A stretch of 64,000 bases of DNA from Manihot esculenta (Eukaryota; Streptophyta; Magnoliopsida; Malpighiales; Euphorbiaceae), in assembly GCF_001659605.2 (NCBI RefSeq), contig NC_035174.2, positions 4,342,389 to 4,406,388 on the forward strand. The letters run 5' to 3'. Shown here in pieces: positions 47,700 to 60,200 of this stretch; the stretch's first letter is position 1; each line of letters starts with the position of its first letter. The position numbers and the translations under genes were made by a program. The notes under the pieces are model-generated. The model saw only the letters and a list, made by a program, of their open reading frames with translations, was not told the DNA's origin and did no database searches.

Positions 47700-50099
47700 T
47701 TGCTTATCCTGTGCCTGAGAAAACGGCCCTCTTCCCCTAGAAATTTATTCCTGGCTGTCTCAACGGGTTGTTTCAAAACTTCTCCCAGGGGTTCTTTTTT
47801 ATTATAATTATTATTATTAGTCCCCAACCCATAAAATGTACTTATTCTTTACCATTATTTCTTTTAATAAATATGTTTTTATTTAATACGTATTAAAAAT
47901 TAAATTTTATTAATTTTAAAAATAAATTAATGTTAAAATAATATTACTGAAAAAATATTAAGAAAAATAATATAAAATTTATTAATTTTAATTATATTAA
48001 TTATATTTTTTAATCGTATATTTTTAAAAATATATATATTATTATTGTATATAATTTATTGTAAAATTAATTTTATACATCAATTAAAACTATATTTATT
48101 AGAAAGTAAGAAAGATGAATAAAATTATTTAAGATGTATACGATCACTTGTAAGTATATTTAAATAAATATAAAAAATATTATATTTTATTCTTTTAATT
48201 TTCAAGAGCTTTCATATTTTTTAAATGTAAAATTTCTTACGCTTTAATTTAGAGCGCAAATATGATAAAATGGAATAGTTTCTCAAATTACATTACTCTT
48301 TTGTGTAATTCCATCGTTTTGTTTTTTACTGGACATGCCATATTTTTTTTTATTTTAATACATTTACACTGTCTTTTTTTAATTTTTTTAACAATTCACT
48401 GAATAGTCATCGACGAATAGCTATGTAACATATAACTCACTTTTAACCATTTTAATCTCAGCTAATCATGGAGCAACCAACGGAACCAACAAACTCCGGT
48501 GTCGAATTACTCTCCAACAGCAAAAACAATCCTCCAAACTCATCTCAAAATAAACAATCAAAGAAAATTCGAAAAGAATTTAACCAAATATAAATAAAAA
48601 TCGTACAGATCAAGAACAACAAGTTCTTACATCCAAAAGCAGAGGAGCCAACTGCTGGAGCTCCACACCGATCAATGGTTGAAATTTTCTCAGCTTCTCC
48701 TCTTCTCTTCTTCTCTCCTCTCTCTGCCTTAAATCTAGAGTCCCAGAAAATGGAGATTGTTAATCTGTTGGCTTTTACAAATACTGCCTTACTCTTTTAT
48801 TAATTAGTATGCACCACTCCATCATAATAATGTGTCAAACTCGTCGTCCATAGATAATATAATCACCATAACCATCAAGTATAGAGGAGCTACAACGACT
48901 GGATCCATCGAACAACGTTATTAGCGTGATCGTTGTCAGCATGGCCTTAGAGAGGTTCTTTGTAGACTGCCTACCGCTCGCAGGGAAATCACAAAGAGAT
49001 CACCATGAAAACGAGAGCTTGATGATTGGGATTTTGCTGATGGATGCGATGGTCATGTATACGTGGTCCTTGGATCCTTGATTGGAATATTTGATGCCTG
49101 TGTGTCAGCTGTGTTACTGTGAATCATTGATTGGAATTTTAGCCAATGAATTCTTCTTGAGTTTCGAAAATTAAGAATCATCCTTTTTTTTTTTTGTCAA
49201 TATAGATTGCTGATTCTGTTTATGGTTTCCTGTTGAATTTTGTGATTAAAATTGGAATAGAAAATATTTAGATAATATTTTTTTTATTATTGATTATATA
49301 TGTAATGTATTGATTTCTCATTCTTTAAATTTATTTTCAATGAGGAATTCTTCATATATAACAAAAGGGATTGGAACCGAAGAGATATTTGCACACTAAT
49401 TTTATTAAGCGTGTTAAAAAGTTGTACAATTTTGTTTCTCACGTGGGAATGAATTAAAGAAGTGTCAACGATGTAAAAAAAAATGTTTTTTTAGGAAAAA
49501 AAATACTATACTTTTTCATATAAAATTTGCTTGATTAATTGATAATTAATTCAAATATTATAATATTAGAATGAAGAATAAAATTGAGAAAAAAAATGGC
49601 AAAGCAATAAAATCGAGAAAACAAGTTGCAGTAAAATATTAAAATTAATTTAAGACAATTTGAATTTTTATCAGGATGAAAATCACTGGACAAACATATA
49701 TTATTTGCGGGGAAAAATGGATGTTAATTTTATTTTAAAATTTTTTTAATATTTAATTAAAATAAACATATTAAATCACATATATTTTCCTTAATCTCCA
49801 AACTCGTGGCCCTAAAACAGAAAAACGTTTGAGCAACTTATGCGGCATGCCTTGACGCTTAACACGAGCGAAAACAAAGAGTTAGGCGGGGGCAGGCGGG
49901 CAGCCTCTAGGCAGGAACGACGTCGCGCCTCTATCCTTCTCCTCCACCATTAGAAAGGGAGGCAGACTGTGAAGATTGAAACAGTGCCAAGAAATGCACT
50001 AGTTCCTTGAATTGCTGCAAAGTTAGGGCGGTAGAGAACTTCAATTTCTTCCAGTAGATACTGTATTCGAATTGATGAAGGAGCTGATTAGGACTGTAG
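47700..50099. other. Bidirectional promoter region between snurportin and the COMM-domain gene
   Basis: The divergent genes start at 47699 (minus) and 50100 (plus). The segment 47850-48200 is almost pure A/T. A less AT-rich island at 48440-48960 holds a 41-codon open frame (48468-48593, see findings) and a CT-rich tract (48690-48725) that looks like a leader. The stretch 49800-50099 has G-rich blocks (GGCGGGGGCAGGCGGGC near 49887) and is the probable COMM-gene promoter and leader. Confidence 0.45.
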
Positions 50100-51460
50100 A
50101 TGGAGCATGCATTTTGGGGTCATTTGCCGTTATTGGTCAGAGCAAACTCCAAGGAATCGGTGGAGTACATACTTCAAGCTCTCTGGAGAACCCGAAAGAC
50201 CGGTCTCGATGCTGCTGACCGTCAGGTCATATGCGACATGCTCAACATTCAAAACGACTCCGACCTCGATCCTGTATCTATTCACTTTCCCATCTAATAA
50301 ATTATAAATCTTTTGCTGATTACTTAATTTTTTGGGTGCGATTAAGTACTGAAACAAGTTCATCGGCCTTGCTCCCTTGATTGCTGAAAGATTTCATTTT
50401 TTTTTTTTGGAAGTGAGCGGCTGTTTTATTGGAATCAATCTGTTATGTTTCTGTTGGCGTAATTTGGGTTTTCATTTGTATTTCATTCTCTTTCCTTCTT
50501 ATGCTTTAAAGTTTAACCTTTTGTGATTTTATTCTCAAAATTAATTGTTTTGTATATTTTCGTGATAGTTTTAAGTCTTCCGCTTCTGGTCATTAATGTT
50601 CTTATTTAGGCATCATCCATGAGCAGCTTCTAATGGTTTCTCCTCTGGTCAATCAACTGCTAAACTTTTTTTTTTCTTTTTTACACTTCTGCGCTTTGTA
50701 GCTATTGGTATGTCTCCGGATGTTGATCAGAAGGTGTGTTTATGAGAATATAAGCAAGGATGAGATTCAAAAGCTATTTCCCAAAGAGGTTCTTCCTGAA
50801 CTGCAAAGGCTATTAACAATTTTGTTGCAGAAGTTTCAGAGAGAATGGCAGGAAGACGTATTCAAAGATCAGGTCTAACATTATATTATTTAGTACAGAA
50901 CCAAATTTATCTTGATTAAGAATCTGGAATTCTAATCTCAAATAATTTCTATTCAGGTTATTTTGCCCCGCTTGAAGACAATGACGTGGAATATGGCTAA
51001 TCAGGACACAGCTGAAGTGACTGAACCCATGGCTGTTATAAATTTGAAGGTATCTTTAAGAATTGCTTCTATTTTGGAACAAGTTTGTAGCTTAGCTTGA
51101 CATGAATTGTGGATTCTCAAGTCAAACGTCGCTTGCAAAATAATGGCGGTGTGATTTGTATGCATGGATTTAAGCAATTGCACTTTTGCAGCTCCAAAAT
51201 GATGTACCATCTCACTCGGGAGAATTGGAAGTAAAGTTTCAATTAACTAAAGATACTCTAGAAACAATGGTAAAGTCCATGTACTGCATAAGAGACCAGC
51301 TGTCTGACATGGTAAGTACTGTGCATGCATTTTTTTTCTTCTATATTACTGGGTGTAAATTTGTTTAGCTTAGTTGTTTGTCTTTGTCAACTTCTTGTCT
51401 GCTTGGCAGGATGTTGCATCAAATAGGAGGCATTTATCCCAGGAAACCAACACAGTCTAG
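50100..51460 (+). CDS. COMM domain-containing protein, 5 exons, 202 aa
   Basis: Exons 50100-50273, 50702-50872, 50957-51049, 51192-51311 and 51410-51460 are all in phase 0 and total 203 codons with the stop. Residues 1-115 form the variable helical N-terminal domain (WGHLPLLVRANSKESVEYIL, KDEIQKLFPKEVLPELQRLL). Residues ~118-188 are the COMM (HCaRG) domain: LPRLKTMTWNMANQ, PMAVINLKLQND, GELEVKFQLTKDTLETMVKS. In animals COMMD proteins assemble as a ring in the Commander complex, which recycles endosomal cargo and limits NF-kB; the plant role is poorly known. I cannot assign it to a specific COMMD number. The last exon adds a short non-conserved tail. Confidence 0.9.
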
Positions 51461-53561
51461 TTTTTTGTAAGCTTCTATGTAATGGGATAGCTTGGACTTG
51501 GAAACTATTTTGCTACAGGAAATTACTTGGCCTGCTGTTCTACAGATTGAAATTAGCTGGGTTACAGAAATATGTAAACATTTTGTTTTCCAATTGTTTC
51601 GCTGTTGGAGGCACAACATCCTGACTGCAAGTGTCAAGGTTTTATTCGTAATATGAAGGTACAATTTGATTGGTAAAATTTTGTATATTATTTTCTCATA
51701 TGTGATATTCCTGCACTTTAATTGGTGTGACTCTCACGGAGATTTAGATTGTTGTGAATCAAATAAACACTCTCAAAGCTAAATGCTTTTTCCCTAATAT
51801 ATCTAACTACTATACATACATTTGATATATGGATGATCTAGATGAAAGCTTGGTTAAATTGGGTTTGATTGGCTGGTCAAACCTCATATGCTGCTATGAA
51901 AAGTCATTACTATTTCTTTTTTGAAGGAAAAAAAGTCATTACTAATTGTGAGCTTAAGTTATATGAATCTCGTCTTTATTTAGAGTTGGGGAGTCAAATT
52001 AGAGGATGCTATAAAACTCATATGAGAGTATATATTTGAAATGGATTGCCAATGCATAGGAAATGTGGTATACCAAAACCAACAGAGAGGAAAAGGGAGA
52101 ATTGATGTGAGGAAGTATAGGCACCATTTGGCAACGCTTTCTATGAAAATTTCAGGGTTTTTTATTTTCATGTAAAGCTCAAAGAAACATATTTGGTGCT
52201 GTTATAATGATTGTTGGTAGTATGTGAGCGCGGTAAGGAAAAAGATGATTGGAAGAAACAATTGACTGCTGTTAAGTAAGGAAAAAGATGGTTACATTCG
52301 ATGTCCCAGCAGTGTACAAAACCATTTTGTATCTGAAGGCACATCCTGTATGCATGCCATATTAGAGAAATCAGTGTCTCTATAAGCAACTTAATGCAGT
52401 CTTTCATAGATTTATTACCATTGTTTTGGTAAATTATGCAAAACATAGACTAGGGATTTCAATGCTCTTATGTGTTGTTATCATTGCTTGAATAGTTGCA
52501 GATCAAGTGAAATGGGGGTTGCTTTCCAAGAAAGCTTAGATTATTTAATCTGAATCCACTAATAACCAGTGCATGTTCTGTATTTCTTCTGATGATATAC
52601 TGAAGAACAAAGGAGGTGCAAAGGGAATGACGAAAATTCACACAAGCATACAGTGAGATTTCGTAAACTTCTGTGTTCCTGCTGCAGTCTTAATCCCATC
52701 TTATATTAGATTAGTGAAGGATTTGATAATGCTGGTGATGTAACTCTTCTTCTTCCATCACTGGTGATTGATGGGGCAAAAGCGGCACCTTCAATTCTCA
52801 AATATGCAAGTACAAGATTTCAGGTTCCTCGGAGGAGGGATAGGAGAGCATAGTATAAGAAAAATATTTATAACTACCATGAGACAGCATCGACTACTAA
52901 TTATTGATCATTACAAATAATAATCCAGTTTTAGGTGAATTTTTTATTATTCTTAACAATTCAAATTTTAGATTACAAGCTCTATGTTATAATCTTCATA
53001 CAAAATTGAGGAGTTTAGCTTTTATTTCACACTTGTATTTATTACTTTTATCTATCAAATATTTTAATTTTAATTGTGATTTAATAAGTATTTAAATTTT
53101 TAAAAAACATTATCTTTAAACATAATTTTATTAAATTTTTTATTTTATAGTTGTATTTAAAAGAAATTTTTTAAATTTATGTAAATCTGTGTTTAAAAGT
53201 AATTTTTTAAATTTATAGTTTTAAGTGTGTGTTTAAAATAAATACATTTTTTTAAATTTAAATGTTTAAAAGTAATTTTTTTTAATTTAAAATTGAGATG
53301 GTAAGTGAAAATATTAATATTAAAATATAAATGTATAAATATATATGTTTCCATATTTTAATTGCATACGGCGGCTTTCACACACATGGCCAAATTTCAT
53401 CCTCCATAATAGATGAGAGAATAAAAGGTAATTACTGTTATATTTATTTTTATAATAAGAATTTATTATAAGTTAAAAATGAAAAATAACGAACATATTC
53501 AAAATAACATTTTCTATCATTAAGTTGAATGACAATTCCATTACATTGCTATTCATGTATC

Positions 53562-53597
<36 letters not shown>

Positions 53598-53756
53598 TTG
53601 AATCTTGTTTTAATATTTATTAGTATGTTATTTTAATATTTGAAATAAATACCAACAAATTTTTGTTATTTTACACTTTTAGGTGATCGATGAGTAATTA
53701 GAGCTAAATTTACAAGAAATTTCACACAATATTCATGTCAATAACTAATTACTTTA
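51461..53756. other. Intergenic: COMM-gene 3' UTR and AT-rich DNA
   Basis: The 3' UTR probably extends a few hundred bases. Further on I see only short open frames without protein character. The segment 52870-53600 is A/T-rich with a TA microsatellite at 53564-53592. Confidence 0.5.
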
Positions 53757-54199
53757 TAATGACCATCTGATTTCATCGTTTCAGAATGAGACCGGATTCA
53801 AGAAGACGGTATTGGCTCAAAGTCCATAAAACTCAATCGACAGACTGATCCAACACCTTCAGTCCAAATGCGGGCATGCGAAACGGACTGGATCACTCAC
53901 AAACTCAAATCCAGTAGGAAGAAGTTTAGTCCGGTGGTGTAATATGAGAAACGACAGCAGATCCAGTCACTTTGCAACTCTGTCTGCATGCCAGTCGAAA
54001 AAAATTAAATGGCTGTCTGGCATAAAAAGAGTGTGACGTTTTCGTACATACGAATCTGCGTGATAAAAATAAATGATACTGTAGTAGAAAGGCGTTAGGC
54101 ATAATTAGCAGACAAAAGATAAAAAATAAAAAAAAAACACTCTTATCTCCGGTCAAGTTTACACAACTATATAAATTCTATTCTCTATATCTCATAACA
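53757..54199 (+). mobile_element. LTR-like repeat, copy B (heavily decayed), upstream of the SAP gene
   Basis: About 443 bp, collinear with 41906-42355 in the same orientation. Shared blocks include TAATGACC/TGATGACC at the start, GGAAGAAGTTTAGTCCGGTG (copy A: GAAGAAGTCCAGCCCGGTG), TCGTACATACG and the CTCATAACA end. Most differences from copy A look like C-to-T or G-to-A changes, as expected for methylated repeats. No clear target-site duplication. The right end is 277 bases before the SAP gene ATG. Confidence 0.65.
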
Positions 54200-54457
54200 G
54201 TATATTGATAATTTGGTAATCGGTAATTACAAGTGACTTATTAAATTGGTATTTGATAATTTCAAATACTTGAAATAGGCATTCGAGTTTGGACTCGAGA
54301 ATTATTTTTCCACCTATCTTCTAGGCAACCAAACACGGTATATCGCCCGTAGATATAGCGAAGCGGGATAGGCTATAGTACCATACTGCCAGTTTCGCTT
54401 GTCGCGCCCATTTAACTCGCACGCTTTGGTCCTCTCTCTCTCGTCTTCTATACCCCG

Positions 54458-54466
54458 TTAGGGTTT
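54458..54466 (+). promoter_or_regulatory. Telo-box in the SAP gene leader
   Basis: TTAGGGTTT, the exact complement of the plant telo-box AAACCCTAA, lies 10 bases before the ATG at 54477, after a CT-rich leader. Such boxes are common near starts of growth- and translation-related plant genes and bind TRB proteins. Function here is inferred. Confidence 0.5.
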
Positions 54467-54476
54467 TGTCAGTGCA

Positions 54477-57214
54477 ATGGAGGGTTCGTCTTCTCAGCCG
54501 TCTGATTCAAATCCAACGGCTACTGATGTTTCCAAATTCCTCTCTAACCTTCCTTCTCGAGGCTTCTTATCCTCTACGGTTCTCTCTTCAAATCCGGTGA
54601 ATCTCTTGTCTTCTTCGCTGCATTCATTCTTCAATTGTTTTTTTTTTTTAAACTTTTTTTGGTGCTGTTGTAGTTTTCTTCTGATTGAGTACTTCCAGTT
54701 TCATTCCTGAGAAAAAATGGTCGAAATTTTTTATTATTGGAGGGTTGGTTCTTTTCGACTGACTTGCTTTACTGAGAATAAGACCAGTCATTTGATTCAG
54801 TTGCGGTTCGGTATTCAATAAATTAGCAATTTTTATACTTTTCCCCAAATTGTAGGTGGGGTTTATGCTTTTGGCTTTACAAATGCGCATACGTAATCTT
54901 ATTTATTTATTTTACTTACCATGAAATTCCTGGAAGAAAGAGCTTAATTGATGGTATTTTTGGTTAGATTATTTTGTATGGTGAATGAAATTATTTATTT
55001 GGCATGTATCTTTTTGCCGGTTGTGCTGGTGGAAGATACTAAGAAAGCTTTATTAACGATGCCCCAGTGGTTCTATCCAGGTGATGTGAGAATGAGTATA
55101 GACGTGATAACATTGATGCCTTTGTTGTAGCGTTCTGTTGTAATGTGGTTGTTGGGTAATAAATTGTGAGGTTAGAATTTGATTTAAATTAACTTTTCCT
55201 AAATTGTATACATTTTTTGAGGAATTGAACAAGCCTATCCTCTCCAATGCATACAGTTTGCTATGGTAAACTCCAAGTTATTTGAAGAATGTGGATTTGT
55301 TATCTATGTGTTTAGAGGTTTGATTTTTTTCCCCACCTTTGATGAATCATTTCCAAAAGTCTGCATTTGTGATTGCAATTTGAAGCTTAATCATTGAATT
55401 TTATCAAGCCAGGAGTCATGACATGTCATGTTTTCATTCAGTGTTTTACATTTGATTGCAGACATGCCAATATTTCAAGCCTTGATCTTGTTATTTTCTT
55501 TTCTTAGTCTTTTTTGTGTATTTATTTTGTTTGCTTTGGTCACTCTTCTATGGTCGTTGCCTTGTTCCTTAAATTATTAGACTTCTTATTCAGTAGAATT
55601 TTCTTTCACAATGAATTATTGTTCATGTGTTTGAGAATATTTTGTGCAGGGTGGGATGCGAGTCTATATATGTGAGCACAACACATCGCCCCCAGGTCCA
55701 CTTCTCTTTTCAACTTCATAACTGTTGTCTTTGGAAGAATTTCAAATCTCTCTCTCTCTCTCTCTCTCTCTCATATTGTCGTATAACTTAAAGAATGGCT
55801 CTTTATTATGGGATAATGTACTTCTAATCAGAAATGATTTCTCCTCCTTGTATATACAGAAGGCCAACAGATTAAGACTAATCAAACAAACATATTGATT
55901 AGATCACTCCAGCTTAAGAAACAAAAAGGTGAATCCAGTTCAAAGGATATGAAGGGAGTAACTGCAGCTGAGGGCTCTAGAAAGCGGTATTCCTTTTATC
56001 TTTGTTATGAAGGGATGCTTGCCATTTGGTAATAGGTTGCTTGCATATGGTTACATGTTTTTCTTGTCTGATTCAGACTGGCATGGTTTTAGCATTGCCT
56101 ACTGCTTGTTCTAATTCACACACAAATATTTTTTATTTTCCCCATCCTTCTCTGTTTGTCAGCTTTTTTCTATTTCTCTGTGAACATCCTTTGTTCCCTT
56201 GCACCTTTTCCCTGATGAAAACATGATCATGTTAAATCTCTTCGACCCTTGTTACCTTTTATTGTTTCCAGCGCTCCAGAAAGGCTTCAGGATGGCAGGT
56301 CTTCATCTAAGAGAAGCAATAATCAGATTTGTTCTGAGCAAGGTGAGTGTTTGTAGTCTTTGTTTTTCGTTGGCATTGATCTCCACTTTGTACATAAGTT
56401 TATCATTTTTTTTAAAAAAATGGGTAATGGCAATAAAGATCATTCAACATCTGTTTCTGGTTCCCACCTGAAAATCAATGAATAAAATGTTTTGGCCCCT
56501 GTTAAAGTGTCCTCATGTGATGCCATTAAGATTTTGCATGCAAATTATTTGTTTCTTGTAACTTTTGTCTTTATACACCAATAGCTACTATGTATGTAAA
56601 TTGTTATGTACATATTCATATCCAGCAGAACCCAAATGTCCTTGTTTTCTTTGGTATGTAAATTTGCAATGTGGCTTTCAAAATGGCAATGACATTGTAG
56701 ATTAATGGAAAAGAAAGTTAAAAGCACGTCTTGGTTTAAAAATCGCACAGGAAGCAATGTGAGAGGATGGTTTTGGGTTCAATGCTATCCATTTAGAGAA
56801 TCTTGTCTGCCTTAAATGTCAGCAAGTTTTTATGGAGATATTTCCTTCATTTGCAGCTCCTATTCACGTTACATGTATTGTCCTCTGAGTTTTAAATGCC
56901 TTTGGGTGTGCAGGGGGATCTGATAGCCGCCAAGCTGATAGGGAATTGTACAGTTTAACAGTAGAAAAGCTTCGTGCTCTTCTGAAGGAGCGGGGTCTTT
57001 CACCGAAAGGAAAGAAGGCAAGTGTAGAAAACTCATATGAAGTTAGACTCGACTTATTTATATTACCTAGTCATGTTCTGGCCCGCTGGGCTCATAACTC
57101 ATCAGTATAGGAGCAGAGTTTCAGGTTGACTATAAATCTGCATGTCTTTTTTCTGATTTATTGCATGATCTGCAGGATGAGCTGGTTGCAAGGTTGAGAA
57201 ATTTAAACGGCTAA
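54477..57214 (+). CDS. Small SAP-domain nucleic-acid-binding protein, 6 exons, 168 aa
   Basis: Exons 54477-54596, 55650-55695, 55860-55986, 56272-56342, 56914-57017 and 57176-57214 join to 169 codons with the stop. The N-terminus is serine/proline-rich. Exon 2 encodes [15 protein letters not shown], which looks conserved but which I cannot name. The middle is basic ([22 protein letters not shown]). The C-terminus (~133-167) is a SAP helix-turn-helix: [18 protein letters not shown], then [18 protein letters not shown], broken by an intron after GKK. SAP domains bind AT-rich DNA or RNA, so a nuclear role is likely; the specific function is unknown. The last intron uses a GC donor (AAG/GCAAGT). 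A CT microsatellite lies in intron 2 and a telo-box just before the ATG. Confidence 0.85.
55747..55772 (+). repeat. CT dinucleotide microsatellite in SAP gene intron 2
   Basis: About thirteen TC units, 52 bases after exon 2 and upstream of exon 3. Confidence 0.9.
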
Positions 57215-60200
57215 TCACTGGAGAAAGTTTCAGCAAATCTGCTTACTCACATTGTATACTTTCAGGGTAGGGATTTAGGTATTTTGTTATCTTCTATGTA
57301 ACTTAGAAATGAGTCAAATGACTAAAACGAGGGGAAGAAAGTGCGCTAAAATTAGATGTTGAAAAGAATTATGATCTTTTCTCTTGTGCAGACTTTTTAT
57401 TCTTTGCTGCAATTTATGCCTGTAAAATTAGAAATTTGCTGGTCATGTTACGTGGCATTTGGAATTTTGCCTGATCCAATGATAAGTATTGGTTTTTCGG
57501 GTTTGAATTTGATGACTGATGTGTCAGCAGACCATTCGGCCTTCATGTTTCGTAGATCAAATTGGCAGTATAAGGGATCCTAATTTTGGGCCTTCTATGC
57601 TGGGCTGTGGCGTCCTTTTATCGAAAACCTTTTGAGCCATTGTTTAATATTTAAAAGCTTCATGTAAAGTTGTTCCGATTTCATAAAGATGATTTTATTT
57701 TTATTTATATGTGGATTGAAAAATAGATCACCAATACAAAGTAATAGATTATGTTAAAAAGTGAAAGTAAATTTATTTTTGTAATAAATTAAAGACATTA
57801 TAACTTATGAATAAGATAAACAGGGAGCTTATTCCACTTCCAATCCCATTGGAGCTTTTACCATAATTTTTTTTTTTTACATATCAGATTTTACTTTATA
57901 AATAATTATATTTGAATGATTCGGTAAAATGACTCTAATATAGTAATTAAAAAATTAAAAGAATAAATTTTCCATTTTAGATGGTCTATTTGTGATACTC
58001 GTTCTGATCTATAAAGATTTTTAATTATTTTAAAATTATTGTTAACTTTTTTTTTACTATAATAAATAAATTGATTATTATAATTTTATTTTATTTTTTT
58101 AAATATTTTAAAATATCAGTTAATATTTAATAAAATTTAATGTCTTTAATATAAATATAATTAAAAAGTCAATAAAAAATAATTTTTTTAATATATATAT
58201 AAAAAATAAAGAGGATAAAAATTATGGGTCAATTGAAATGGTATCATTTAGTTATCAGTTTGCATGATATAAAATGTTATATAAACCTTTTGTAACATTA
58301 TTAAATTAAGAGAGAATCAGCATAAATTTTTGAATTTTAAAAAATTTAGCGGTTTATTTTTATTTAAAATTATTTAATTAAAACATTCTTATATTTCATA
58401 AATATAAACTCTTTAATTTAGAAATTTAATAGTAATTTACTATTAAATTGAAATTTTATTATTATTATTTTTTTAAAAGGTAGAGTGAGGAGTGAATAGT
58501 TAACTCATAGGATAAACATGAAAATAAAGAGAGGATAATATATGATTCGAAATCTTGGGAATGGGGCCAGTAGGAAGAGTTGGAATATATCATTCACTGT
58601 CGTCTCCTCAGCCGTAATTTTAAAACACCACATTTTCTTTGTGTACTAACGAAGACGGGACAACTCTTCCCCAACCATGTCGGTATCTTTAACTCTTCAC
58701 CCGTTAATATCCGTCTTTGCTTTCAAATGTATAACACATGTGCACAATCCAGGTGATGCTCAATTGCCCATGCCTGCTCTTTTCTTTTTTATTTTATTTT
58801 ATTTTTTTCTTTGAATTTTTCGCCACTCACCTCTATAGAAAACATGTATCATTAGGTAATACCTAATTGAACCTTTGAAGATCTCATGCTTCAAAGAACA
58901 AACTAATTTAAGCTACATTGATGTCCATTACTAAAGTGGACTGAATTGAATTGCATTTTCGGTTGAAGGGTTACATGCAGATCAATAACTCGAATTCTGA
59001 AGATTGGAAAATCTTTTTTTAATTATCTTTTATTTGCTTGATGTTTATTTATAAATAAAAAAATAAATAAATATCTTCTTGTTTTAGCATATATTAATTC
59101 CATTTGTATAGACGAATGGAGACGTCATATAATGCCTAAAAAATAAAAATCATGAAATCGGATTTGGTAAGAAGACGAAAGATTTATAGAAGTTAAAGAG
59201 CAAAGTTATAGCCAAATTGGAGATGATATTATGGGAAAATAGACATCAAATCAAATTTTTTGAGCTGATGAAGCTCATTAAAGTAGGCCGGTGAAGATAA
59301 GCTATAGTTGAAGGTTGGGTACCAAATTGGATTGGATTGGATTGGAGTGGAGTTGACCGGGGTTTTGCGTGGCTATTACCCATCTGACTTTCAAATCCTA
59401 GCCGAGTCATCAGATGAGTTTTGAGTCCACCTTAAAACGGCGCCGGAATGCCCCAGCTAGCTTCTGTCAGAATGATTGGTTTTCTGGAATGAGGCTTTAG
59501 GACATGCAATTATCATGTTGTTTGTCGTCGTTGCCTCCTTCTTTTCTAAACTCAATTCTACTTCCCTAATTGTTTTAATTAATAACTAAATTTATTTATT
59601 GATAAATTATCATCAAATTAATTAATAAAACAATTTAATTATTCTAAAAATTGTGGTGTTCAGTTTTGAAAACATTTCCGCAAGTAAATTAAGAAAAATG
59701 AAATCAGAACTCAGCAAAAATAATATATAAATGAATCGAATACTATTAAATTTTATAAAATTTAAATTTGATTCGTTAAATTTTTTTAAATTCGAGTACA
59801 CAAAATTTATTCATTTTAAATTTAATTAAATATTAATAAACTCAAATTTAACTCGTTTAATAAATAAATTTAAACATATCGAGTTTAATCTTAAATAATT
59901 TCATTAATTTATTTATATATAATAAATTTTAATTTAAAATTAATAAATTTAAAATTAAATAATTTTAATTAAATAAATATATATATATATAATAAGCTCA
60001 TAAATTTGTAAAAATAAAATTTTAAATTTTAATTATAGGAATATCTGTAAATTATATAAAATTTAAATTTACTTTTTTATTATATTAATTTTAACATGAT
60101 TAATAAAACTGCTCACAAAATTTATTTGTAAATTTATTTATTAATTTAAAAATGAATTGCGTTTACCAATTTCAATAAGTCAATGCTAGAGCGTTTAAGC

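Noticed and set aside
51050..51191. Possible U12-type intron in the COMM-domain gene (donor GTATCTTT)
   Set aside because: The donor lacks the critical CC of GTATCCTT and no good TTCCTTAAC branch site lies near the acceptor; it is a normal U2 GT-AG intron.
41906..54199. The two 450-bp repeats as the paired LTRs of one retrotransposon
   Set aside because: The intervening 11 kb holds snurportin and the COMM gene, has no gag-pol sequence, and the copies are too unequal in decay.
58565..58675. Imperfect inverted repeat (GGAAGAGTTG ... CAACTCTTCC) as a microRNA precursor
   Set aside because: Only about ten bases pair, with a ~90-base loop that does not continue the stem.
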